64,000 nucleotides of DNA from Candidatus Manganitrophus sp. (lineage in GTDB: Bacteria > Nitrospirota > Nitrospiria > SBBL01 > Manganitrophaceae): contig CP114561.1 in assembly GCA_028865235.1 (NCBI GenBank), positions 310,001 to 374,000 on the forward strand, written 5' to 3'. Positions within the stretch are counted from its first letter, which is position 1, and each line of letters opens with the position of its first letter. Shown piece by piece: positions 50,304 through 60,269 of the stretch. The position numbers and the translations under genes were made by a program. Below the pieces are notes generated by a model. It was given only the letters and a program-made list of their open reading frames with translations, was not told where the DNA came from and searched no databases.

Positions 50304-50312
50304 GAGGAAGCC

Positions 50313-50552
50313 ATGTTTGAAGAAATTTTGGAGTATGGAATTCCAATCATGATCGCCGCGGCGTTTGTCAGTTTTATTTGGGCGTTCATTCTGACCGCAG
50401 TGAAGTCGCCCGAGCCTTTGGAAGAAAAACCGATTCAGTCCAAAACCGATCCGAACTGGGTCTATCCGATGCCGGCCCTGAAGGAGTCGGAATTGGCCTT
50501 CTGTGAGAGATCCGAATCGCACGAAATCGAGCCGCAAACCACGGCGGTTTGA
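50313..50552 (+). CDS. Small single-helix membrane protein
   Basis: 79 residues. One N-terminal membrane helix (YGIPIMIAAAFVSFIWAFILTAV), then a hydrophilic tail rich in Pro, Glu and Ser (KSPEPLEEKPIQSKTDPNWV). AGGAGG precedes the ATG. Co-transcribed with the 48-residue protein. No family recognised. Confidence 0.65.
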   Translation: MFEEILEYGIPIMIAAAFVSFIWAFILTAVKSPEPLEEKPIQSKTDPNWVYPMPALKESELAFCERSESHEIEPQTTAV

Positions 50553-50749
50553 TCTTCCCGGAAATAGAGGCATGATCGTATCGAACCGATCCTTCCTAAA
50601 CGAAGGAACGGGGACGAAAATATTCTTCCAAGAATACGCTTTCCTTTCTCCCAACGGAAAATCCTCTTTTCACCCTCACCTTAATCGGGTATCATAAATA
50701 TATTCTATAACGACACCTGAACTCCGTCCAAAAAGAGAGGCGCTTTCCG

Positions 50750-52132
50750 ATGTCATCGAAAATCCCAGGCATGTTGACGCAGGATGAGCTCGCCCGGCGG
50801 GTGAGCGCGGGGGAGATCGATACGGTCCTGCTCGTCTTCACCGATCACTACGGCCGCTTCATGGGAAAGCGGCTCGACGCCGATTTCTTTTTGGAAGACG
50901 CCGTCAAAAAGGGGACCCACGCCTGCGACTATCTTCTGACGGTCGACATGGAAATGGAGCCGGTGCCGGGATACCGGTTCGCCAATTGGGAGAAGGGCTA
51001 CGGCGATTTTCATCTCGTCCCCGATTTCGCCACGCTGCGGGTCGCGAGCTGGCTGGAGAAGACGGCGCTCCTGATTTGCGACGTGGAGAACGAGAAGAAC
51101 CATCGTCCGGTTGCCCAGGCCCCTCGTTCTATTTTAAGAAAACAAATCGACCGGGCTGCAAAGATGGGGTACCGGGCGATCGCCGCCTCGGAGCTTGAGT
51201 ATTATATCTACAAAAACTCTTACCGCGACGCCGCGGCCAAAGGCTACAATGGGCTTGAGCCGGCCGGCTGGTATCTGGAAGATTACCATGCCCTGCAAGG
51301 GGCGCGCGAAGAGGGGTTCAACGGCGCGGCCCGCCGCCACCTCAAACGGTCCGGCATCCCGGTGGAGACCTCGAAAGGGGAGTGGGGGCTGGGGCAACAT
51401 GAGCTAAATGTCCGCTACGCCGACATCCTCACCATGGCCGACCGACACGTAATCTTCAAGCAATGCTTGAAGGAGATCGCCGAGCAGATGGGATTAAGCG
51501 TCACTTTCATGGCGAAGATCGCCGCCGACCAGGCCGGATCGAGCTGTCACATCCACTTGAGCCTCTGGCAGAAAAATCACCCCGCCTTTCCCGGAAAACA
51601 GCGCCTCGGTCCGGTCGCCTGTTCCGAAACCTTTCGCTGGTTTCTTGGCGGCTGGATCGCCCATGTCCCGGAGATGATGGTCTTCTATGCGCCGACGATC
51701 AATTCATACAAACGATACCAGGCCGGCTCCTGGGCGCCGACGCGGATGGCCTGGAGCTACGATAACCGGACCGCCGGCTTCCGCGTGGTGGGGGAAGGGA
51801 ACAGCCTGCGGATCGAGTGCCGGATCCCCGGCGCCGATTGCAATCCGTACCTCGCCTTCGCCGCGGCGCTGGCCTCCGGGCTTGACGGCATCGAGAACCA
51901 GATCGATCCGCCGCCGATCTTCGAGGGAGATGTCTACGCGGCGCAGCACCTCCCCCGCGTTCCGCGCACCCTCCGCGAGGCGACCGATCTCTTCGAAAAG
52001 AGCGAATTCGCGAAGAGCGCTTTAGGCGAAGAAGTGGTCGAGCACTACCTTCACTTCTATCGAACGGAGCAGGAAGCGTACGACAAAACAGTAACCGACT
52101 GGGAGCGCCGACGATATTTTGAAAGGATCTGA
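50750..52132 (+). CDS. Glutamine synthetase-family ligase (PuuA-like)
   Basis: 460 residues of the GS catalytic fold. Seen are ASELEYYIYK (metal Glu), GQHELNVRYADILTMADRHV, the ATP-site AGSSCHIHLSLW (like GS GSGMHxHxS), and YKRYQAGSWAPTRMAWSYDNR. The distinctive first part (LLVFTDHYGRFMGKRLDADFF) and the neighbours favour gamma-glutamylpolyamine or related amine ligase rather than assimilatory GlnA. Followed by a class-I amidotransferase of the PuuD type 4 bp later. Confidence 0.88.
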   Translation: MSSKIPGMLTQDELARRVSAGEIDTVLLVFTDHYGRFMGKRLDADFFLEDAVKKGTHACDYLLTVDMEMEPVPGYRFANWEKGYGDFHLVPDFATLRVASWLEKTALLICDVENEKNHRPVAQAPRSILRKQIDRAAKMGYRAIAASELEYYIYKNSYRDAAAKGYNGLEPAGWYLEDYHALQGAREEGFNGAARRHLKRSGIPVETSKGEWGLGQHELNVRYADILTMADRHVIFKQCLKEIAEQMGLSVTFMAKIAADQAGSSCHIHLSLWQKNHPAFPGKQRLGPVACSETFRWFLGGWIAHVPEMMVFYAPTINSYKRYQAGSWAPTRMAWSYDNRTAGFRVVGEGNSLRIECRIPGADCNPYLAFAAALASGLDGIENQIDPPPIFEGDVYAAQHLPRVPRTLREATDLFEKSEFAKSALGEEVVEHYLHFYRTEQEAYDKTVTDWERRRYFERI

Positions 52133-52136
52133 CCGA

Positions 52137-52847
52137 ATGTCCCCTCCGCTCATTGGGATCACCACCTACGGCCGCGATGAGAACAACCGATTTTATCTTC
52201 CGGCGCAGTATGTCGATGCGGTCCGCCGCGCCGGGGGCATTCCGCTCCTCCTTCCTCCCGGAGAGCCTCACACGGAGAGTCTCTTGGTTCAACTCGAAGG
52301 GTTGATTCTGACCGGCGGCGGGGATATCGATCCATCCCTCTACGGCGGCGCCCCCCATCCGGCGATCTACATGGTCGATCCGGAGCGAGATAAAAGCGAG
52401 ATCGCCCTGGTCCGATACAGCGCGCAATCGGCGTTGCCGACGTTGGGAATTTGCCGCGGCAGCCAGGTCATCAACGTCGCCCTGGGGGGGACATTAATCG
52501 AACACCTCCCCGATGCGGTCGGTGAAACAACCTTCCACCGGCTGCCGCCCCGGGAGCCGACACAACATTCGATTCGGCTCACGACGGGATGCCGTCTTGC
52601 CGAAATCCTCTTTCAAGAGGAATTCCTCGCCCCCTCCTGGCATCATCAGTCGATTCGCCAGCCGGCCCCCGGTTTGAAGGTGGTCGGACAGGCTCCCGAC
52701 GGAACAGCGGAGGCGGTCGAGATGACCGGTCATCCTTGGCTGATCGGCGTTCAGTGGCATCCGGAGCTGGCTGCCGCCGATGAGCCGCTTCATCAAAAGC
52801 TCTTCAACGCTCTCGTAAACGCCGCTTCAGAGTGGAAACGAAGATAA
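52137..52847 (+). CDS. Gamma-glutamyl hydrolase-like class I amidotransferase (PuuD-like)
   Basis: 236 residues, peptidase C26. Opens MSPPLIGITTYGRDENNRFYL; oxyanion region ILTGGGDIDPSLYGG; nucleophile Cys in LGICRGSQVINVALGG near 108; His/Glu in GVQWHPELAA. In the Puu pathway this enzyme frees GABA from gamma-glutamyl-GABA. ATG 52137 is 4 bp after the upstream stop. Confidence 0.9.
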   Translation: MSPPLIGITTYGRDENNRFYLPAQYVDAVRRAGGIPLLLPPGEPHTESLLVQLEGLILTGGGDIDPSLYGGAPHPAIYMVDPERDKSEIALVRYSAQSALPTLGICRGSQVINVALGGTLIEHLPDAVGETTFHRLPPREPTQHSIRLTTGCRLAEILFQEEFLAPSWHHQSIRQPAPGLKVVGQAPDGTAEAVEMTGHPWLIGVQWHPELAAADEPLHQKLFNALVNAASEWKRR

Positions 52848-52864
52848 AAAATAAGGAGAGGACG

Positions 52865-53638
52865 ATGCGGTTAAGAGACAAGGTCGCCCTGATCACGGGG
52901 GCAGGAAGTGGAATCGGGATGGAGGCGGCCCTCCTTTTTTCGAGCGAAGGGGCCGGGATCGTGGCGGTCGATGTCAACGACGACGCCGGAAAAGAGACGG
53001 TGAAACAGATCGAAGCGAAGGGGGGCAAAGCGATCTATGTTCACGCAGACGTTTCCAAAGGGGATGACTGTAACAAGATGGTCGCCGCGGCGGAACAGAC
53101 CTTCGGAAAACTGAACATTCTTTTCAATAATGCCGGGATCATGGACAGCAACGACGACAACGCCATGACGACCGAAGAAGCGGTCTGGGAGAAAACGATG
53201 GCGATCAACCTCAAAGGGGTTTTCCTTGGCTGCAAATATGGCATTCCCGCGTTAAAAAGGGCCGGAGGGGGATCGATCATCAACACCGCCTCGTTCGTCG
53301 CCGTTCTCGGCGCGGCCACCCCGCAATTGGCCTACACGGCGAGCAAAGGGGGCGTTCTGTCGATGACGCGGGAGTTGGCGGTGATTCATGCGCGGGAGGG
53401 GATTCGGGTCAATGCCCTCTGCCCCGGTCCGCTCCGGACGGAGTTGTTGATGAAGTTCCTGAACACCGAGCAGAAGAAGCAGCGGCGGCTGGTCCACATT
53501 CCGATGGGCCGGTTCGGCGAAGCGAGAGAGATCGCCAAGGCGGCCCTCTTCCTCGCCTCCGACGATTCGTCGTACATGACCGGCGCGTCATTGATGGTAG
53601 ACGGCGGCATCACCGCCGCGTATGTGACGCCGGAGTAA
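52865..53638 (+). CDS. Short-chain dehydrogenase/reductase
   Basis: 257 residues, classical SDR. NAD(P)-binding ALITGAGSGIGMEAAL, NNAG motif (NILFNNAGIMDSN), catalytic Ser in INTASFVAVLG and YxxxK as YTASKGG near 157. The end AALFLASDDSSYMTGASLMVDGGITAAY is typical. AAGGAGAGG precedes ATG 52865. In this operon it may oxidise or reduce an alcohol intermediate; substrate unknown. Confidence 0.93.
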   Translation: MRLRDKVALITGAGSGIGMEAALLFSSEGAGIVAVDVNDDAGKETVKQIEAKGGKAIYVHADVSKGDDCNKMVAAAEQTFGKLNILFNNAGIMDSNDDNAMTTEEAVWEKTMAINLKGVFLGCKYGIPALKRAGGGSIINTASFVAVLGAATPQLAYTASKGGVLSMTRELAVIHAREGIRVNALCPGPLRTELLMKFLNTEQKKQRRLVHIPMGRFGEAREIAKAALFLASDDSSYMTGASLMVDGGITAAYVTPE

Positions 53639-53676
53639 GCCCCTCTTTATGGAAGAGAAATCACAGGAGGAAAGCG

Positions 53677-55054
53677 GTGTATCTGAAAGTCATTAATCCT
53701 TATGATCAAAAACTTCTCATCGAGCTGCCGTTCGACCGGGGAAAGGAGATCGAAGGGAAAGTCGCCGGCGCGCGCAAGGCGTATGAGCGATGGCGCCGTC
53801 TTTCTCTGGAAGAACGGGCGCGCCGCGTCGAACAGGGGGTGAAATACTTTCGAGATCATGCCGACGAAATCGCCCGCGACATCACCCTGCAGATGGGAAA
53901 GCCGTTGACACAGGCGCGGAATGAGGTGAAGGGCTTCTTCCATCGGGCCGAATATATGCTCTCGATCGCGAAAGAGACCCTCGCCCCAGAGATCCTTCCG
54001 GGAAAGCCCGGTTTTCATCTCCGGATCGAACATGCGCCGCTCGGCGTCGTCTATAACATCGCCCCCTGGAATTACCCCCTCCTGACCGCGGTGAATGTGG
54101 TCGTTCCGGCGCTCCTGGCGGGGAACAGCGTCCTGTTGAAACACAGTCCGCTCACACCGCTGATCGGCCGCCACTTTGAAGCGGCCTTCGGCGAGCTCGA
54201 CCCGCCGAATCTCGTTACCAGCCTCATTCTAACCGACAGGGACGCCTCTCAGCTGATTGGCGACCCACGGATCAACTACATTGCCTTCACCGGATCGGTC
54301 GCCACCGGAACGAAGGTCTATCAGCAAGCGGCGAAGCGGCTGATCGACGCGGGGCTCGAGCTGGGAGGAAAAGATCCGGCCTACGTGGCCGCGGATGCCG
54401 ATCTCGATTTTGCCGTGGAGAACATCGTCGACGGCGCCTGCTACAACGCCGGGCAGTCGTGTTGCGCGGTGGAGCGGGTCTATATCCATCAGACCCTTTA
54501 TAAAAATTTCATCGAGCGGGCAAGAGAAGTGATGAAACAATATCAGCTCGGTAATCCGATCGACGAGAAGACAACGCTCGGTCCGCTTGCCCGTCGGGAA
54601 GCGTTGCCGTTTTTGGAAAACCAGGTGAAGGAGGGGGTTCGCCGCGGGGCGCGGCTTCTTCTCGGCGGCAAACGGGTCAAGGAGATGAAGGGAAATTTTT
54701 TTCGAGCCGACCCTGCTGGCCGACGTTCCGAATCATGCCAAAGTGATGCAAGAGGAGAGCTTCGGTCCGCTCGTCCCTGTCCTCTCGGTCAAAGACGACG
54801 GCGAGGCGCTCGCCCGGATGAACGAGAGCCGCTACGGCCTCACCGCTTCCATCTGGACACGCGATCGGATGCGGGCCGAGCTCATTGCGCGGGAGTTGGA
54901 GGCGGGGACCGTTTTCCAAAACCGCTGCGACTACCTCGATCCTTGCTTACCCTGGACAGGAGCAAGAGAAAGCGGAATCGGCTCGACGCTCTCACGGTAT
55001 GGGTTCTATCACCTGACGAGACGGAAGGGGATTCATTTCAGGATAGGGAAATAA
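53677..55054 (+). CDS. Aldehyde dehydrogenase, one frameshift
   Basis: About 458 residues. GTG start at 53677 with AGGAGG upstream. Cofactor region NIAPWNYPLLTAVNVVVPAL, FTGSVATGTKVY, Glu in LELGGKDPAYV, and the catalytic Cys in NAGQSCCAVERVY. One extra T in the run at about 54697-54703 breaks the frame before FEPTLLADVPNHAKVM. The C-terminal SRYGFYHLTRRKGI is intact. Likely oxidises gamma-glutamyl-aminobutyraldehyde (PuuC role) given its operon. Confidence 0.92.
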
Positions 55055-55073
55055 CACGCCACCGATAGATAGA

Positions 55074-56523
55074 TTACTCAAGCCGCCAAAGATCGTTTAA
55101 CGCTGCAAACGACTCCGTACCGCCGAACAGCAGGAAGTGCCCGGCCGGAACAGCCGTCGGAAAAGTCCGCGCGGGGGGTCCTCCCGAGGGTCCATTCGCA
55201 GTGGCAAAAGTATCGTCTTGTAAAACGAAGGCATAGATTTTATCATCGGACGAATTATTGAATGTGCCTCCTCCGAAAAGAAGAAACTTGCTGCCATCCC
55301 AGAATGATGCCGCACAGCAACGGGCCGAAGGCGCCGTTCCTCCCGAAGGAGTGAGTTCTTTCCATGTCGCCGTTTGGAAGGTCGCATCAAATGTTAACGT
55401 CCAAAGATCTCCGAGCTGAACCGGCCCGCTCTGGCCAAATCCCGACCCGCCGAAGACAATCATTCGACGATTTGTTGAATCATAACCGACCGCCATGCAG
55501 CAGCGGGCCGAAGGGCCTCCCGTCGCAGGCATGGAAATTTGCCGCCAGGTAGGAATAAACTGGGTCGCGTCCTCCAAAACCCAAACATCATTGAATATGG
55601 CTACTCCGGTCTGAGCGCCGCCAAACACGATCATGATATCTGCTTGTTCGTCGTATACCGCTGCGTGGCCCCAGCGGTTTGAAGGGAGTTGACCAGATTG
55701 AGAGAGAGGTAGCCAGGTGGGTGCAACCCCACTGTTATCTGCATTTGAGAGCGACCAAAGGTCCTGCTTAAGAAGGGAGGCCCCGTCAGTACTACCCGAT
55801 CCGGCAAATACAATCATCTTATTGGTCTGTTTATCATAGACCGCCGTGTGACTGGCACGGATTGGGGGAGGAGAGCTCACATTCGGCGAAGTCCAGACCG
55901 GATTTCCTGCTGAAGCGCCTGAAGCATTTGATAAGACCCACAGATCTTGTAATGTTGTCGCTGCTATCCCTTGAGTTTTCCCGCCGAAGACGATCATCTT
56001 ATCCGTCGTAGGGTTATAAACCGCCGTATGACTGTCGCGTGCCGGAGGGTCGATCACCGTCACCTGGTCCAACTGCGTCCACTTTCCCGGCATTGCGCCG
56101 ACAACCGCGGAAGGATCGCTTTCGCTGCCGCCTGAAACCGCGGTGACGCCATAGAAGCGGGGAATGCCGTTGCTTAGATTGTCGTGGAGGAATGGACTGG
56201 TCACCCCTTCGATCTTATTCCAGGTGGGGGTCGTGGTGTCGGGAGAGGTAGACCAATAAATGTTAAACGAGTCGGCGTTTCCGGAGCTGAGCGCAAAGGT
56301 CAACGTGTTCTCACCATCTCCCGGAACAGCCGAGATCGACAGGTTGGGGTTCTGCGATCCTCCACCTCCGGTGCTTCCTCCACCGAAGCAGTTTGCAACA
56401 GTGCAAACTCCACCGCCGCCCCCCTCCGGTCGCACTGTCGCCGTCGCATCCCGCGAGGAGAAGGATCATCGTGAGAAAACCCAGAAAAAATACCGTCTGC
56501 CGTTGAATTGAAATCGATTCCAT
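55074..56523 (-). CDS. Kelch-repeat lipoprotein, one frameshift
   Basis: About 482 residues. Signal peptide with lipobox LLAGC (Cys26) after MESISIQRQTVFFLGFL. One extra G in the run at about 56432 separates this from the rest. A glycine-rich linker (about 35-55), a fibronectin-like domain (LSISAVPGDGENTLTFALSS ... GIPRFYGVTAV), and then at least six kelch blades (HTAVYNPTTDKMIVFGGKT, HAAVYDEQADIMIVFGG, AVGYDSTNRRMIVFGGSG, FPTAVPAGHFLLFGG). Surface or periplasmic binding protein; function unknown. Confidence 0.85.
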
Positions 56524-56692
56524 CTTATCCCGCCATGGTAAATTAATTTATAGAGATTAACTGAATTCTAAAATAGATTCAAGCCCTATCTGACGAACCG
56601 CCGCCATCGCTTGCCTCTCCTCCCATCTTTCCTTTACCATGATAGAAAGAGATCTCGCCTCAACGGCCCTCGTTTATTATAGCGTATGACGC

Positions 56693-58492
56693 ATGGCGCT
56701 TCAAACGATCCCCAAAATTTCAGATTACGCCCTCATCGGCGACTCCCGCTGCGCGGCGCTCATCTCCAATACCGGGTCGATCGATTGGCTCTGTCTGCCC
56801 CGGTTCGACAGCCCGTCTATCTTTAACCGTCTCCTCGACTCTCTGCGCGGGGGTTATTTCGCCGTCCGGCCGACGGAGGCCTACTCGACCCGGCGCCGCT
56901 ACATCCACGACACCAACCTCTTGATCACCGAGTTCCACACCCGAAGCGGCATCGTTCGAATGACCGATTTTATACCGGCCCTGACGGAGGAAGAAAAGCA
57001 GGAGATGATGATCCCGTTCCGCAGCATCTTGCGGATTGTGGAGGGGATTGACGGAAATGTCGAGATGGAAGTGGACTGTTTTCCTCGCCCGAATGACGGA
57101 CAGCTGATCCCCCAATTCAAACGGCGAGGCCGGGAAGGTTACTTCGCCGATATCGACGGCGGGATCTTTCATCTCGCCTCCGATTGTCCTATAGAGATGA
57201 AGCGTGAAGGGCTGTCGGGGAGGTGGACGATCCGAAGCGGGGAGCGATCGGTTCTCTGGCTCGCCTATGCGCGGGATGCCCCGGCCGTTTATCCGCGGCT
57301 GGACGAACGGGTCGATGATGTGAAGGAGCGTTCGATTCGATACTGGCGAGCGTGGGCCGGTGGCTGCAATTACCGGGGGCCCTACCGAGATGCGGTGGTC
57401 CGAAGCGCGCTTGCTTTAAAGCTTCTCTCTTATGCCCCCTCCAATGCCGTTGTGGCGTCGCCGACAACGTCGCTCCCGGAGGCGATCGGATTCAACCGAA
57501 ACTGGGACTATCGCTACTGCTGGCTGCGAGACGCCTCCTTCACGGCGCAGATCTTCTTCCGCCTCGGATTCCGGGAAGAAGCCGCCGGGTTTGTTCAGTG
57601 GCTCATGCATGCGACACGCCTGACGCAGCCCTCATTGAAGGTCGTGTATGACGTCTACGGACGTCTCGGAAAACCTCAACGGGAGGTCGAATATCTCGAA
57701 GGTTATCGCGGCTCGCGGCCGGTGCGGGTCGGCAACAACGCGGAAGCGCAATATCAGCTCGACGTCTACGGCGAAGTGATGGACGCTTTGTGGCTCTATA
57801 CGCAGAACGGATGCCGTTTCGACAAGGACATGCAGCGGAGTTTCTGCCGGATGGCCGATTACGTCGCCGACCACTGGAGTTATCCCGACCACGGCATTTG
57901 GGAAATTCCCGGACCGCGCCGGCATTACGTCCATTCCAAAGTACTCTGTTGGACGGCGCTCGATCGAGCCTTACATATTGCTCAAAGACTCGGCCTCTCA
58001 TGTAATCAGAGGCGATGGGAACGGGTCGCTCGGGAAATTCGGGAGATCATCCTGAAAGAAGGATTCTATCCGGGGCTCGGCAGCTTCACGCAAACGCTCG
58101 GAGGATCGGCGCTTGACGCAACCGCCTTTATCTTCCCGCTGATCGGCTTTATCGAGCCGAAAGATCCGCGACTGACCTGGACGGTCGACGCGCTGGAGAA
58201 AGCGCTCGCCCTTGAAGATCTGGTCTACCGCTATCGGATCGACGACGGATTGGAGGGGGAAGAAGGGACCTTCCTCGCCTGCGCTTTCTGGCGGGTGGAG
58301 GCGCTCTGCATGCTCGATCGTCGCGCCGAAGCGGCCGCCCTCTTCGAGAAGCTCAACCGCCGGGCCAATGAAGTCGGTCTCTACTCGGAGGAAATTCGCG
58401 AAGACGGCCTCTTTCTCGGCAACTTCCCTCAGGCCCTCTCCCACCTTTCGCACATTGCGGCGGCGCTTCGACTGGCCGATCACAAGTTATAA
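56693..58492 (+). CDS. Glycoside hydrolase family 15 protein
   Basis: 599 residues. An N-terminal beta-sandwich (DYALIGDSRCAALISNTGSID, LPRFDSPSIFNRLLD) is followed by an (alpha/alpha)6 barrel with IGFNRNWDYRYCWLRDASFTA near residue 265 and catalytic acids in the WEIPG and AFWRVEALCMLD regions. No signal peptide. Family members are glucoamylases, glucodextranases or trehalases; cytosolic ones often act on trehalose or maltodextrins. Overlaps the next minus-strand gene by 13 bp. Confidence 0.93.
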   Translation: MALQTIPKISDYALIGDSRCAALISNTGSIDWLCLPRFDSPSIFNRLLDSLRGGYFAVRPTEAYSTRRRYIHDTNLLITEFHTRSGIVRMTDFIPALTEEEKQEMMIPFRSILRIVEGIDGNVEMEVDCFPRPNDGQLIPQFKRRGREGYFADIDGGIFHLASDCPIEMKREGLSGRWTIRSGERSVLWLAYARDAPAVYPRLDERVDDVKERSIRYWRAWAGGCNYRGPYRDAVVRSALALKLLSYAPSNAVVASPTTSLPEAIGFNRNWDYRYCWLRDASFTAQIFFRLGFREEAAGFVQWLMHATRLTQPSLKVVYDVYGRLGKPQREVEYLEGYRGSRPVRVGNNAEAQYQLDVYGEVMDALWLYTQNGCRFDKDMQRSFCRMADYVADHWSYPDHGIWEIPGPRRHYVHSKVLCWTALDRALHIAQRLGLSCNQRRWERVAREIREIILKEGFYPGLGSFTQTLGGSALDATAFIFPLIGFIEPKDPRLTWTVDALEKALALEDLVYRYRIDDGLEGEEGTFLACAFWRVEALCMLDRRAEAAALFEKLNRRANEVGLYSEEIREDGLFLGNFPQALSHLSHIAAALRLADHKL

Positions 58493-58953
58493 AAGGACCC
58501 CAGGACCAAACCAAAGGCGAAATGAGCGATCATGGTGACGGTCGGCGTCTGATAACCATAATGCAGGGCGAGGAAGCCGGGGGGCTCCAGAAGCCGGGTG
58601 GGGGTGGGTCCCCAGAATTCCGAAGCCATCCTCGGATGAACTCCCGGCAGAAGGGGAAGGACCACGATCAAAACGAACGCACCGTGAGCGATCCCCATCA
58701 GCGCCCCCAGCCACCAGGAGACGAATCCGAATCCGCTGAAGAAGGCCGCATAAAGGAGGGAGAAAAGAAAGCCATTGAGGAAGTGAACGACCGATCCGAT
58801 GACCTTGGCGAAATCGCGGTTCGACGTAAACATCGTCCCCAACATGAATGGGATGTCCATCCGAGTATAACCGAGGCCTTCCGCGCCCCGCATGAGGGTC
58901 GTCAACAATCCGGTCGCCAACAGCCCCCAGAGAATAATGTCGTTCCAATTCAT
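58480..58953 (-). CDS. Four-helix membrane protein, unknown
   Basis: About 157 residues from ATG 58953 (GGGGTGAT upstream; a GTG at 58965 is possible). Helices: IILWGLLATGLLTTLM, VVHFLNGFLFSLLYAAFF, WWLGALMGIAHGAFVLIVV and MIAHFAFGLVLGSFYNL. The motif GLGYTRMDIPFMLGTMFT precedes helix 2. Resembles small conserved integral membrane proteins of unknown function in environmental bacteria. Convergent with the GH15 gene. Confidence 0.7.
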   Translation of the reverse strand: MNWNDIILWGLLATGLLTTLMRGAEGLGYTRMDIPFMLGTMFTSNRDFAKVIGSVVHFLNGFLFSLLYAAFFSGFGFVSWWLGALMGIAHGAFVLIVVLPLLPGVHPRMASEFWGPTPTRLLEPPGFLALHYGYQTPTVTMIAHFAFGLVLGSFYNL

Positions 58954-59208
58954 ATTGAATATCACCCCACACCGCGAAAAACAACCGTTTTCATAAAACC
59001 TCTTCCTGCTTCCTATTCCTACGGGTTAGAACGTTGAGGACTGTCCCCCACCCGGATCGATGATCTTCATCGACAGAATAGCTTTTCGTCCGAGCCCTGT
59101 CTATTTACTAATAAGATTAATCCGATCGAGCGAGGCGCCAACGCGTTAGAAATTGGGATTGTCATCCGATTTTCGATCTGATATAGATGGTTCGACAAGG
59201 AGGAACCG

Positions 59209-60081
59209 ATGAAGATTGCATTTCTGGGATTGGGGATCATGGGGAGCCGGATGGCCGAGCGTCTGATTCGTGCCGGGTTCGAACTGACCGTCTGGAACCG
59301 AACACCGGGTAAGGCAGAGGGGCTGAAGAAGATGGGCGCCAAAGAGGCGACCTCACCGAAAGAAGCGGCGGCCGAGGCCGATACGGCGATCACCATGCTG
59401 GCCGATCCGGCTTCTGTTGAACAGGTGCTCCTCAAAGGAGGCCTGCTGGAGGGATTGAAGAAAGGGAGCCTCTACATCGATATGACGACCGTCTCCCCGG
59501 AAACTTCCAGAAAGCTCGGCGCCGCATGCGCCGAGCGGGGCGTCGCCTTTCTCGACGCGCCGGTGACCGGGAGCAAACCGGCGGCCGCCGCCGGCGAGCT
59601 CCTTCTGATGGTCGGAGGAGACGCAACGGTCCTGGAACGGGCCCGGCCGGTCCTGCAGCCGATGTCGAAAAAGATCGTTCATATGGGAGCGATCGGGCAA
59701 GGATCGTTGATGAAGCTGGTCAACAACCTCTCGATGGCCGGGGCGATGGCGACCTTCTTCGAAGGATTTACCCTGGGAAAACGGGGCGGCCTCTCCGGAG
59801 AAGCGATCCTGGAGGTTTTGACCTCCGGCGCGCTCGCCTCTCCCTTATTGAGACTGAAAGGAGAGGCGGTCCTGAAGGAAAACTTCGAGCCGCTTTTTTC
59901 GTTGAAGCACATGGCCAAGGATGTTCACCTGGCGGTAGAAGAATCGGAACGAAAGGAATTCGAGGCACCGATCTCGCGCCTCCTGGACGGTCTCTTTCAA
60001 GAAGCGCAGCGGCGGAATTTCGGAGAAGAAGACTACGCCGCGCTGATCAAGGTGTTCGGCGTGACCGGAGAGAAGAAGTGA
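59209..60081 (+). CDS. Beta-hydroxyacid dehydrogenase family protein
   Basis: 290 residues of the 3-hydroxyisobutyrate dehydrogenase/GLYR type. Rossmann GLGIMGSRMAERLI at the N-terminus, VWNRTPGKAEGL (Arg favours NADPH), the substrate motif DAPVTGSKPAAAAGELLLMVGG and catalytic Lys in GSLMKLVNNLSMA near 171. AAGGAGGAACCG precedes the ATG. May reduce succinic semialdehyde or glyoxylate; substrate unproven. Confidence 0.92.
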   Translation: MKIAFLGLGIMGSRMAERLIRAGFELTVWNRTPGKAEGLKKMGAKEATSPKEAAAEADTAITMLADPASVEQVLLKGGLLEGLKKGSLYIDMTTVSPETSRKLGAACAERGVAFLDAPVTGSKPAAAAGELLLMVGGDATVLERARPVLQPMSKKIVHMGAIGQGSLMKLVNNLSMAGAMATFFEGFTLGKRGGLSGEAILEVLTSGALASPLLRLKGEAVLKENFEPLFSLKHMAKDVHLAVEESERKEFEAPISRLLDGLFQEAQRRNFGEEDYAALIKVFGVTGEKK

Positions 60082-60269
60082 AATCCTATAGAGGGCTATC
60101 CCGAGATGATGAGAAAAGGCCGAAACAGCCGGTCAAATCGAACGGTTTCTTCCGGCTCTAACAAGCGCGGATCATGGATGGATCGTCCCGCAAAACCCTC
60201 GATCTCTTTAATTTTATTGCCGTACCACTAAAATTATGCTATATTTCTCCGCCTGTTCAAAGGAGAAGG

